Part shown: one piece after another, positions 1 to 6,398 of the stretch | Layout: every line of letters begins with the position of its first letter | Numbering within the stretch: position 1 is the stretch's first letter | Source: Wenzhouxiangella sp. | GTDB lineage: Bacteria; Pseudomonadota; Gammaproteobacteria; Xanthomonadales; Wenzhouxiangellaceae | Direction of reading: 5' to 3' | Assembly: GCA_007116585.1 (NCBI GenBank) | Contig: SKIE01000249.1 | Span: forward strand, 1 to 17,625 | Length of the DNA: 17,625 nt | Position numbers and translations under genes: made by a program | The notes under the pieces: model-generated | Seen by the model: the letters and a program-made list of their open reading frames with translations, nothing else | The model's database searches: none | Told to the model about the DNA's origin: nothing

Positions 1-992
1 TCCGGGTTTGACGTGACCTCGTAACGGGTCAGCGTGGTGACCGGATGCCGGTTCAGCATCTGGTGGTCGACGGTGATGACCGCCTGCTCCGGTCCGCGTG
101 TCGGGTAGTCCAGGGCAAACAACCAGCGGCGTTCGTGCGGTTCCAGCTGCACCGAGTAGCGAACGCTGCGCTCGCCTTCCGGCACGAACTGTCTTGAAGG
201 CGTATTGCCGAAAAACGGACGTCGCCACGTGGTGCCGTCGAAATCCCACAGCACCGGGCCACGCCAGTAACGTTCGGTGGCGGGCGGGGGTGACCCCTCG
301 AACTCGACGCGGAAGGCCGGTGAATCGTCCAGGAAAAGCTCGCTGATGGTGCCCGGCGACATGTCTTCTCCCAGGCCTGTGCGTCCGTCCATTGCGTTAT
401 CCGGCAGGCCCCACAAGGGCTGGGCGAGGCGCGGAAACAGGAAAAACAGGGTCAGGGCAACCGGCAGAGCCAGCGCAAGCAGACCGGCGGCTGAACGCAC
501 GGCCTGGCTTTCTGCTGCCCGGCCATCGGCCGGGAGGCCGATTTCGACATCCTGGATGCGTACCAGGGCAATGGTTGCCACCAGCGAACCGGCGGCGAGA
601 TAGCCGAGATACAGCAGCCGCTCGCTGAACAGAAACTGCGCGGCGATGAGGAAAAAGCTGACCGAGGCAACCAGGCGCAGATCGCGCACGGTAAACATCT
701 CCATCATCTTGGCCGCCAGCATCACGCACAACAGCGCGGTGGCCGTCCGGCGTCCCCACAGGCCGCCGAAGGCCAGCACGACCAGCGCGATGGCAATGCC
801 GGTCAGGGCAAAACGAAGCAGTGGCGGCGGCGCTGACCACTGGCGCCACGCCGCGCCTACGCGCCAGGCGCAGGCGGCGATGATGCCGGCAGCCAGCCAG
901 GCCGGCATCGCAGCAAGATGGGGCAGGGCGGCGATCAGAAAAGCCGCCACGGTCCAACTCACCGCAGACAGGGTTGGGCGCGCAGCAGTCAT
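1..992 (-). CDS. TgpA-like DUF3488/transglutaminase membrane protein, N-terminal part (runs off left edge)
   Basis: The ATG at 992 shares one base with the TGA of the DUF58 gene (TGATG), and the frame stays open to position 1, giving about 330 residues. The first ~175 residues are a run of hydrophobic helices with the DUF3488-type core: a segment reading KMMEMFTVRDLRLVAS, then SFFLIAAQFLFSERLLYL. After the membrane part comes a soluble stretch containing GEDMSPGTISELFLDD and YWRGPVLWDFDGTTW, which matches the periplasmic region that precedes the transglutaminase core in TgpA proteins. The Cys-His-Asp catalytic core would lie beyond the edge and cannot be checked. TgpA-type proteins are inner-membrane proteins encoded with MoxR ATPases and DUF58 proteins, exactly the neighbours here. 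The substrate is unknown. Family call is confident from context plus motifs; activity is inferred. Confidence 0.88.
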   Translation of the reverse strand, partial: MTAARPTLSAVSWTVAAFLIAALPHLAAMPAWLAAGIIAACAWRVGAAWRQWSAPPPLLRFALTGIAIALVVLAFGGLWGRRTATALLCVMLAAKMMEMFTVRDLRLVASVSFFLIAAQFLFSERLLYLGYLAAGSLVATIALVRIQDVEIGLPADGRAAESQAVRSAAGLLALALPVALTLFFLFPRLAQPLWGLPDNAMDGRTGLGEDMSPGTISELFLDDSPAFRVEFEGSPPPATERYWRGPVLWDFDGTTWRRPFFGNTPSRQFVPEGERSVRYSVQLEPHERRWLFALDYPTRGPEQAVITVDHQMLNRHPVTTLTRYEVTSNP

Positions 993-1966
993 CAGATGGT
1001 GGCCAGCGCTTTGAGGCAGGCGTGCAGGTGCGCCTCGGTCTGGTCAGGCCCCAGGGTCTCCGGCCCCAGACGGAGCGTCCAGCTGCGCTGCTGACGGAAG
1101 GCCTGCAGCGTCCAGGCGGTCACGATTCGAATGCGCTCTTCCCGGTCCCGGCCGGGTGCCTGGTCCAGGTCGAGCATGAGCTGGCGGGAGCGGGGGCGGC
1201 GTAACTCACGGGCCAGCAGGGTGTCGTGGCGCTGGCTTGCTTTCCACGCCACCCGGTGGAGCGGATCGCCTTCGCGCCAGTTGCGCAGGCTGAAAAATTC
1301 GTCGCCGTCGAACTGGTGCTGTTGTTCCTGGCCATCCAGTTCGGCCGCGTGGTCGGGCAGCGGCGGCGGGTTGGTCGCAGGTTGCGGCCAGACCAGCAGC
1401 GGCTGCTCCGGCCGAAACCATGACCAGGCCTGGAACAGGCCGATCGGCTGGCGGGTCTGGATTCTCATCCGGGGCGGCGCCATCCAGCCGCGGTGACTGG
1501 TCGGCAAGGTGATGCACGCCTCGCCGGGTTGCGCGGGCGGCAGCGAGAGCGATTGCCTTTGCGAATCCAGCGCAAGTTCAAGACCGATGCGTGTCCGGGC
1601 ACTCGGATTGACCAGGCTGATCAAAAGCGTCGCCCGTTGGCCGGCAAACACCGGCTCGGCGGCGCTGCGCAATACCTGCAGTCCATTGAGGTTGCGAAAC
1701 GCAATCAGCATGGAGTTGGAGGCCAGCCCGGCGACGATGAAGGTAGTCAGCAGCCCCAGGTTGTTGTTGAAGTTCAGGCTGCCCATCAGCATGGCGAACA
1801 TCAACAGGCCGAGCAGCCAGCCGAAGCGAGTCGGCAAAATGAAGATCTGGCGGTAACGCAGGGTCAGCGGTGGCCGCGTCGGTCCCCGGCGTTCGATCCA
1901 GCGCTCGAACCAGACCTGCAGCCTCCGCGGTAGCCAGCCGACGCGGACCGCCCGCAGCGTCGCCAT
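992..1966 (-). CDS. DUF58 domain membrane protein, MoxR-associated
   Basis: A 324-residue protein whose ATG overlaps the moxR TGA by one base (TGATG) and whose TGA overlaps the next ATG the same way, implying translational coupling on both sides. The N-terminus has a basic patch followed by two closely spaced hydrophobic segments (roughly residues 45-95, containing FGWLLGLLMFAMLMGSLNF and LLTTFIVAGLASNSMLIAF). The C-terminal half carries the DUF58 signature RNWREGDPLHRVAWKASQR, followed by LLARELRRP. DUF58 proteins often have a von Willebrand A-like fold and are thought to work with MoxR AAA+ ATPases as chaperone or metal-insertion partners, but this protein's molecular role is not established. 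The gene sits second in a moxR-DUF58-tgpA module. Confidence 0.92.
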   Translation of the reverse strand: MATLRAVRVGWLPRRLQVWFERWIERRGPTRPPLTLRYRQIFILPTRFGWLLGLLMFAMLMGSLNFNNNLGLLTTFIVAGLASNSMLIAFRNLNGLQVLRSAAEPVFAGQRATLLISLVNPSARTRIGLELALDSQRQSLSLPPAQPGEACITLPTSHRGWMAPPRMRIQTRQPIGLFQAWSWFRPEQPLLVWPQPATNPPPLPDHAAELDGQEQQHQFDGDEFFSLRNWREGDPLHRVAWKASQRHDTLLARELRRPRSRQLMLDLDQAPGRDREERIRIVTAWTLQAFRQQRSWTLRLGPETLGPDQTEAHLHACLKALATI

Positions 1967-2925
1967 CAGGGCACCGCGGTCTGGTCCAGAATCTCGCCAA
2001 CCACGGCAACGACGTCCAGCGCAGATTCCGGCTGTGCCTGCAGCCTGTGCGTGGCCAGGTGAGGGAAAATCTGCTTGACGTTCTCAGGCAGGCAGAAGTC
2101 CTGTTGGCGGACCACCGCGTGGGCACGGGCCGTCCGGATCAGCGCCAGGGCGGCGCGCGGCGACAGGCCGGCGCGCAGCGAAGGGTGGCTGCGGGTGGCC
2201 TGAATCAGGGCCTGGATGTAATCCAGCACCGGTTCGGCTACGTGCAGTCGACCGGCCAGGGCGATCAGGTCGAGCACGCGGGCGCCGTCCAGTTTCGGTG
2301 CCAGATCATCCAGTAACTGGCGGCGGTCCGGTTCAATCAGCAGTCGACGCTCTTCAGCCGCCGACGGATAGCCGACCGAGGTGCGCAGCAGGAATCGATC
2401 GAGCTGGGAATCCGGCAGCGGGTAGGTGCCGGCCAGGTCGAGAGGGTTCTGCGTGGCGATGACAAAAAACGGCTGCGGCAGCGAATGGGTCTGGCTGTCG
2501 ACCGTGACTTGCCCCTCGGCCATCGCCTCGAGCAGGGCGGACTGAGTGCGCGGGCTGGCCCGGTTGATTTCATCGGCCAGCACCACGTTGGCAAAGATCG
2601 GCCCGGGGCGGAACTCGAATGCTTCATCCTGACGACGAAAGATCGACACGCCAACAATATCGGCCGGCAGCATGTCATTGGTGAACTGGACCCGTTGCCA
2701 ACTGCCGCCGAGCACTTGCGACAGGGCCTGGGCCAGCGTGGTTTTACCGACGCCGGGCAGATCCTCGATCAGCAGGTGGCCGCCGGCGAGCAGGGCGGAA
2801 AAGGCCAGTTCGACCACGGCCGATTTGTCGACAATGACCTCGTTTACCGCCGCGATGGCGTCGCGCAGGTCGTTTTGCAGTTCGGCCTCCGGCACCGGGG
2901 TGGCCTGCTGTGCCGTGCTATTCAT
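1966..2925 (-). CDS. MoxR-family AAA+ ATPase
   Basis: A 319-residue protein of normal length for MoxR ATPases. Visible motifs, in order: Walker A LPGVGKTT (G58-T62, catalytic K61), the MoxR-typical GPIFANVVLADEINRASP with Walker B D118/E119, sensor 1 in FFVIATQNP (N160), and SQLDRFLLR with the arginine of the AAA+ second region of homology. The C-terminal part matches the AAA lid domain. MoxR proteins are cytoplasmic ATPases that remodel or mature client proteins, usually with a DUF58 partner encoded next to them, as here. The ATG lies inside the end of phhB (8-nt overlap), so it is probably translated from the same mRNA as the phenylalanine hydroxylase genes. No strong Shine-Dalgarno precedes it, which fits coupling. 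Confidence 0.95.
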   Translation of the reverse strand: MNSTAQQATPVPEAELQNDLRDAIAAVNEVIVDKSAVVELAFSALLAGGHLLIEDLPGVGKTTLAQALSQVLGGSWQRVQFTNDMLPADIVGVSIFRRQDEAFEFRPGPIFANVVLADEINRASPRTQSALLEAMAEGQVTVDSQTHSLPQPFFVIATQNPLDLAGTYPLPDSQLDRFLLRTSVGYPSAAEERRLLIEPDRRQLLDDLAPKLDGARVLDLIALAGRLHVAEPVLDYIQALIQATRSHPSLRAGLSPRAALALIRTARAHAVVRQQDFCLPENVKQIFPHLATHRLQAQPESALDVVAVVGEILDQTAVP

Positions 2926-3259
2926 CCAGCAGCGCGTTGAGCTTGGCGGCGCAGATGAAATCGTTGTCGCTCAGGCCGTCAATGGCATGCGTGGTGAAGT
3001 TGACCAGGCAGAAGTTGTAGCCGGCCTCGAAGTCCGGGTGGTGGTTCTCCTGATTGGCCACCCAGGCCATTGCGTTGATGAAGGCCATGGTCTTGTAGAA
3101 ACCCTTGAATTCAAACCGGCGATAGATGGTTTTTTCGGCATCATCGACCTGCCAGCCCGGAATTTCGGGGAGCAGTTCGGCGACGCGTTCGTGTGTCAAT
3201 GGCGAGGTGCCGCCTTCGCAGGGCACGCACTTTTTCTCGGTCAGCTTTTCATTACTCAT
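2918..3259 (-). CDS. phhB: pterin-4a-carbinolamine dehydratase
   Basis: A 113-residue protein that dehydrates 4a-hydroxytetrahydrobiopterin, recycling the pterin cofactor used by phenylalanine hydroxylase. The family signature ENHHPDFEAGYN (residues 71-82) supplies two active-site histidines, H73 and H74. The third, H91, lies 17 residues further on, the same spacing as in the mammalian enzyme. Length matches bacterial PhhB. The gene begins 4 nt after the phhA stop and its own stop overlaps the moxR start by 8 nt, so phhA-phhB-moxR is almost certainly one transcript. The pairing with phhA makes the functional call secure. Confidence 0.96.
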   Translation of the reverse strand: MSNEKLTEKKCVPCEGGTSPLTHERVAELLPEIPGWQVDDAEKTIYRRFEFKGFYKTMAFINAMAWVANQENHHPDFEAGYNFCLVNFTTHAIDGLSDNDFICAAKLNALLDE

Positions 3260-3263
3260 GATT

Positions 3264-4064
3264 TCAGGCAGCCTTTTGTGGTTTGGGTGGAAAGGTTGGC
3301 GTGAATTCTCCCAGCGCTCGGGCCTGACGGATCAGTTTCAGCAGGTCTGCGCCGGCCAGATCGAACAGATCCTCCATCCGGTCGAGAATGAAATAGACCG
3401 GCTGGAAAATATCGATGCGGTAGGGCGTGCGGAGCACTTCCATCGGGTCGAAGGGCCGCCGCAGAGGCTCTGGGCTTTCCAGGGCGTAAATGGTCTCCCC
3501 GGGCGAGGAGGCGATGCCGCCGCCGCAGATGCGCACACCCTGGTCGGTCTGCAGCAGGCCGAACTCGACCGTGAACCAGTACAGGCGGGCCAGAAAGACC
3601 CGTTCTTCGCGGCCGGCCTGCATACCGGCTCTGCCGTAGGCGTGCGTGAAGTCGGCAAACGCGCGGTGCGTGAGCATGGTTGCGTGGCCAAAAATCTCGT
3701 GGAAGATGTCCGGTTCCTGAAGGTAGTCCATGTCCTGGCGCGAGCGGATGAAGGAAGCCGCCGGAAAACGGCGCTCGGCCAGCAGCGCAAAGAAGCGATC
3801 AAAGTTGATCAGCGCCGGTACCGGAGCAACCTCCCAGCCGGTTCGCTCGCGGAGCTTTGCCGAGACTTCGGTCGGCTGGGGAATTCTGTCGCGCGGCAAC
3901 TCCAGCATGTCCAGACCATCCAGGAACTGCTGGCAGGCCCGGTTTTCAAGCAGCGGCATCTGCTGCTCGTAGAGATCTGACCAAACGCTGTGCTCTTCGT
4001 CGCTGTACGGAATGATCCCGTTTTTGTCTGGCACTTTGGCCGCGTAGGCTGAAGATTTGCCCAT
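3264..4064 (-). CDS. phhA: phenylalanine 4-hydroxylase
   Basis: Iron- and pterin-dependent monooxygenase converting phenylalanine to tyrosine. The non-heme iron ligands are visible: H122 and H127 in FHEIFGH and E167 in YWFTVEFGL, with the spacing (5 and 40 residues) of the aromatic amino acid hydroxylase family. The protein is the short bacterial catalytic-domain form with no ACT regulatory domain. I place the start at the ATG at 4064 (266 residues) because AAGGAG at 4071-4076 lies exactly 6 nt upstream. An in-frame ATG at 4070 abuts that site, and an ATG at 4103 would add 13 residues with no ribosome-binding site. phhB follows 4 nt later. Two palindromic operator-like sites lie 70-110 nt upstream and suggest regulation by aromatic amino acids. 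Confidence 0.97.
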   Translation of the reverse strand: MGKSSAYAAKVPDKNGIIPYSDEEHSVWSDLYEQQMPLLENRACQQFLDGLDMLELPRDRIPQPTEVSAKLRERTGWEVAPVPALINFDRFFALLAERRFPAASFIRSRQDMDYLQEPDIFHEIFGHATMLTHRAFADFTHAYGRAGMQAGREERVFLARLYWFTVEFGLLQTDQGVRICGGGIASSPGETIYALESPEPLRRPFDPMEVLRTPYRIDIFQPVYFILDRMEDLFDLAGADLLKLIRQARALGEFTPTFPPKPQKAA

Positions 4065-4070
4065 CGCCAT

Positions 4071-4076
4071 CTCCTT
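4071..4076 (-). promoter_or_regulatory. ribosome binding site deciding the phhA start
   Basis: AAGGAG on the minus strand, with 6 nt to the ATG at 4064. It touches the ATG at 4070 directly, so that codon is too close to be used, and it lies inside the reading frame extended to 4103. Confidence 0.8.
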
Positions 4077-4133
4077 AGCGCTGAAAAGTTTGAAGTCTAT
4101 CATCGTGGAATGCAGGGCCTTTGACCGCCAGCC

Positions 4134-4151
4134 TGTAGGAAATTTCCTACA
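4134..4151. promoter_or_regulatory. perfect 18-bp palindrome, probable operator upstream of phhA
   Basis: TGTAGGAAATTTCCTACA is a perfect inverted repeat 70 bp upstream of the phhA ATG. The outer TGTA-N10-TACA arrangement and 18-bp length resemble the TyrR/PhhR box (TGTAAA-N6-TTTACA), and PhhR is the usual activator of phhA in pseudomonads. The inner bases (GG/CC instead of AA/TT) differ from that consensus, so binding by PhhR/TyrR is an inference. A second, imperfect copy lies 22 bp away. Confidence 0.7.
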
Positions 4152-4155
4152 AGCT

Positions 4156-4173
4156 CATAGCAAATTTCCTACA
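4156..4173. promoter_or_regulatory. second operator copy, imperfect
   Basis: CATAGCAAATTTCCTACA matches the perfect palindrome at 4134-4151 in 15 of 18 positions, in the same register. Centre-to-centre distance is 22 bp, about two helical turns, which would place two dimers on the same DNA face. The half-site nearer the plus-strand RNA is the intact one. Confidence 0.6.
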
Positions 4174-4220
4174 TGAATGCGGGTGAATTTTAGGATGCGG
4201 GTTCTGTTCCTGCGATGCAC

Positions 4221-4226
4221 TATAGA
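4221..4226 (+). promoter_or_regulatory. possible -10 element of the small RNA
   Basis: TATAGA lies 6-8 nt before the point where the folded RNA begins (about 4233). I see no good -35 hexamer 16-18 nt upstream, so the promoter may need an activator. The two palindromes at 4134-4173 would be centred near -91 and -69. Confidence 0.35.
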
Positions 4227-4232
4227 GATGTA

Positions 4233-4350
4233 AGTTGCTGGTAGGGAATCCCGCGCTAGCGGGAGCAACGGACCCCTCCTCATCTACAAGGGTTGCTGGT
4301 CCCTTGGAGGAGGTGCTTGAAGGCGGCGCCGTTCAGGCGCCGCCTTTTTT
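4233..4350 (+). ncRNA. candidate structured small RNA, three stem-loops
   Basis: No open frame occupies this stretch, yet it folds compactly by eye. Stem-loop 1: GTTGCT (4234-4239) pairs with AGCAAC (4264-4269), enclosing a CCCGC/GCGGG hairpin (4250-4263) and a bulge containing AGGGA. Stem-loop 2: CCTCCTC (4275-4281) pairs with GAGGAGG (4307-4313), and inside it CAAGGG (4287-4292) pairs with CCCTTG (4301-4306), leaving an 8-nt loop. Stem-loop 3 is the terminator. I do not recognise it as 6S, 4.5S, tmRNA, RNase P or a known riboswitch. It carries several GGA triplets and an anti-Shine-Dalgarno C-rich strand, so an RsmY-like protein sponge or a base-pairing sRNA are both possible. It could instead be a leader of the gene at 4418. 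Confidence 0.6.
4320..4350 (+). terminator. rho-independent terminator
   Basis: GGCGGCGCC (4322-4330), a GTTCA loop, and GGCGCCGCC (4336-4344) form a perfect 9-bp GC stem, extended by AA/TT, followed by six T residues (4345-4350). It lies 68 nt before the next start codon and ends the candidate small RNA rather than any protein gene. Confidence 0.88.
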
Positions 4351-4417
4351 AAGCGCTGAGGTCGGCTGATAGTGCTATGCTTGAGCCGTTATTCAAACTT
4401 CCCCGTGGCTGCTATTA

Positions 4418-5341
4418 ATGAATAAAATCAGCAACTTGCTTGTCTTTGGCGCAACCGGCGCGCAGGGGCATCCGGTGGTTGATGCGGCGCTTGAAGCCGG
4501 GCTGGATGTTTTTGCGGTGAGCCGGGATGGCGACAAGGCTGAAGAGTTGTTGTCTGCGCGCGCACAAGTCCGGGAAGCCGACCTGCTCGATGCCGAGGGC
4601 GTTGCCGAGGTCATGCACGGCATGGACGCGGCCTTTTTCCATCTGCCGGTCATGCCGCATGATCCGAAGGCAGGTGTCATGGTCGATAACCTGCTCAACG
4701 CTGCCCGTGCATCGGGCGTGCAGCGACTGGTTTTTACCAGTTCAGCGTGGTGGGGTGACGGGATGCCGGCCGATGTCTTTGCTGACGGACTGGCAGCGAC
4801 CGCGCGAAAGATGCTGGATAGCGATGTGGACACCATTGTGCTCCGTCCAACGCTGTATCTGGCCAACCTGGTCTGGCCGCACGTGATCTGCGAACTGCGG
4901 GATCGAGGTCGCTTGAGCTATCCGCCGCTCCATCATCGCCGTCGGCTCAACTGGACGGCGACGGAAGACCAGGCCGCCATCGCCGTGGCCTGTCTTGACC
5001 GGGCAGAGGCCGGAGAAATCATTGACGTGGCCAGCCCCGAAGCGCTGACGGGGCCGGAACTGTGTCGTTTGCTGGTGCCTTTATACGGTCGCGAGATTCA
5101 CTATGACCCGCAGTCTGTTGATGAATTTGCCGACACCCTGACGCATATGGCCGGCAGCGCTGAAGTCGGGCGCACGGTCGCCGGGCTGTATGCCGGCATC
5201 GACTCGCTCAAAGGCGACGGGCCACTGGTGGATACCGAAGCCCTGGAGCGTCGGTTCGGCGTTCGCCTGACGCCGGTCAGCGAATGGGTGGAGGAGCGCC
5301 TGGGCGCCCTGCTGGAGCGTTTCGGCCACGGCAGGAGTTAG
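4418..5341 (+). CDS. NmrA-like / atypical SDR NAD(P)-binding protein
   Basis: A 307-residue cytoplasmic protein with an N-terminal Rossmann fold: LLVFGATGAQGHPVVDAAL gives the GxxGxxG dinucleotide site (GATGAQG, residues 10-16). The segment LVFTSSAWWGDG occupies the place of the SDR active-site strand but lacks the YxxxK catalytic pair, as is normal for NmrA-like and atypical extended SDR proteins, some of which are redox sensors rather than enzymes. Start is the ATG at 4418. The ribosome-binding site is weak and the gene is preceded by a terminator, so it needs its own promoter (a TATGCT near 4375 is the only hint). It converges with the universal stress gene, the stop codons overlapping by 4 nt. 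Substrate unknown. Confidence 0.85.
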   Translation: MNKISNLLVFGATGAQGHPVVDAALEAGLDVFAVSRDGDKAEELLSARAQVREADLLDAEGVAEVMHGMDAAFFHLPVMPHDPKAGVMVDNLLNAARASGVQRLVFTSSAWWGDGMPADVFADGLAATARKMLDSDVDTIVLRPTLYLANLVWPHVICELRDRGRLSYPPLHHRRRLNWTATEDQAAIAVACLDRAEAGEIIDVASPEALTGPELCRLLVPLYGREIHYDPQSVDEFADTLTHMAGSAEVGRTVAGLYAGIDSLKGDGPLVDTEALERRFGVRLTPVSEWVEERLGALLERFGHGRS

Positions 5342-5790
5342 TTGACGACCACCACCGGGCATTTGGTCAAGCGCACCGTCTTGTCGCTGACGCTGCCCAT
5401 CAGCAGGCCGCGCAGGGGGCCGAGACCGCGCCGACCGATGACGAGCATCGGGCGGTCACACTCGGCGGCGTAACGCAACAGCGCTTCAGCCGGGTCGCCG
5501 CTGAGCAGTACGGCTTCCACTGACACCGCGCGTTCGCCAGCCTGGGCCAGCGCACGGTCCAGCACATCAGCCGCCAGGGCATATTCGGGGATATCGCCTG
5601 ACGCCTCCCGGATATCATCGTATTTCAGCGTGCGGACTTCGCCGGCTCGTGACGAGCGGGGTTGGGTGGCGTGAATGACCCGCACCGGGAGGCGCAGACT
5701 TTCGGCCAGGTCGAGCGCAAAATCCAGCGCTCGACCGGCGCTCTCGGAGTCATCCACGGCCACCAGGACGGAGGTGTACTGAAACGACAT
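5338..5790 (-). CDS. universal stress protein, UspA family
   Basis: A 150-residue single Usp domain, starting SVLVAVDDSESAGRALDFAL and ending CPVVVVN, both typical. The ATP-binding signature G-2x-G-9x-G-S is complete (G119, G122, G132, S133), so this is likely a nucleotide-binding member rather than a UspA-type non-binder. A ribosome-binding site (GGAG, ~10 nt before the ATG) and a good -10 (TACAAT, 5828-5833) suggest it is transcribed alone. Its TAA overlaps the TAG of the convergent NmrA-like gene, with no terminator between them. Usp proteins are cytoplasmic, and their specific role cannot be read from sequence. Confidence 0.94.
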   Translation of the reverse strand: MSFQYTSVLVAVDDSESAGRALDFALDLAESLRLPVRVIHATQPRSSRAGEVRTLKYDDIREASGDIPEYALAADVLDRALAQAGERAVSVEAVLLSGDPAEALLRYAAECDRPMLVIGRRGLGPLRGLLMGSVSDKTVRLTKCPVVVVN

Positions 5791-5827
5791 GACTGTTGAA
5801 CTCCGCGTTTGGTGTGACCACCGCTCT

Positions 5828-5833
5828 ATTGTA
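5828..5833 (-). promoter_or_regulatory. -10 element of the universal stress gene
   Basis: TACAAT on the minus strand, 38 nt upstream of the ATG at 5790, matches 5 of 6 bases of the sigma-70 -10 consensus. No clear -35 is seen at 17 nt spacing. Confidence 0.45.
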
Positions 5834-5846
5834 TCCGCGCTGCAGG

Positions 5847-6398
5847 TCAGCTGGATTTAGCCTGCTCCCGCGCCTGGTCAAGCAATCGATCCCGCATGCG
5901 GCGGTGGAAGGGCTCTTCGCCGAACCAGATCATGAAATACTTTTCAGCGCCCGATGCGGGTTCGCAGCTCTGGACCAAATCGCCGTTCAAGTACAGACCG
6001 AGGCCTTCATCCGGCCGATAGACCACGTCATAACGGTCTCCCGAATCAGCATCAACATAGGCGTCTGCCAGGCATTGCAGCACGTCCGGCAGTTCATCCG
6101 CGTCGTTGAGCCCGAAGTTCTGCTTGAGCGTGGAGCGGGCCGAATCGACCAGATCGCTGCCGCTGAAATCCCGCGCCAGCACCAATGAAAACTGTTTGGG
6201 CACTGATTCCAGGATGCGTTCGGCATTGCCGCATTCATCGAGATATAAAAGAGCCGTGCCGACCCGGAACAGGCCCGCGACCCTGAGCTCCAGTTCCGCG
6301 CACTGGGCCAGGTCGCCGTTGGCCGGCGCGGGTGCTGCGGCCAGTCCGCTCCACAGGCAGCAGCCCAGTAGCCCGATGAGAATGCGACTACGGGTCAC
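5847..6398 (-). CDS. exported chalcone isomerase-like domain protein
   Basis: A 183-residue protein starting at a GTG whose bases overlap the upstream TGA (GTGA), with AAGGA 8 nt ahead. Residues 1-26 (MTRSRILIGLLGCCLWSGLAAAPAPA) look like a Sec signal peptide, so the mature protein should be periplasmic. The C-terminal half has the chalcone-isomerase-like pattern YDVVYRPDEGLGLYLNGDLV followed by YFMIWFGEEPFHRRMRDRLL. Bacterial members of this fold are not flavonoid enzymes; many sit beside DUF1365, FAD oxidoreductase and CFA synthase genes, as here, and may bind fatty acids as plant fatty-acid-binding CHI homologues do. Function is therefore inferred from context only. Confidence 0.8.
   Translation of the reverse strand: MTRSRILIGLLGCCLWSGLAAAPAPANGDLAQCAELELRVAGLFRVGTALLYLDECGNAERILESVPKQFSLVLARDFSGSDLVDSARSTLKQNFGLNDADELPDVLQCLADAYVDADSGDRYDVVYRPDEGLGLYLNGDLVQSCEPASGAEKYFMIWFGEEPFHRRMRDRLLDQAREQAKSS

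Noticed and set aside
397..957. 186-codon minus-strand frame within the TgpA-like region
   Set aside because: Out of frame with the true gene, which is open from 992 to the edge and shows DUF3488 membrane helices; this frame is Arg/Pro/Cys-rich with no domain.
4115..4135. Sigma-54 promoter for phhA on the minus strand
   Set aside because: TGGCGG followed by TGCA is present, but the GG-to-GC distance is not the required 10 nt in any register.
4233..4350. 6S RNA, 4.5S SRP RNA or a known riboswitch as identity of the small RNA
   Set aside because: None of the conserved sequences I know for these (for example the SRP GGAAG-type core or the long 6S rod with central bubble) is visible, and the length is too short for 6S.
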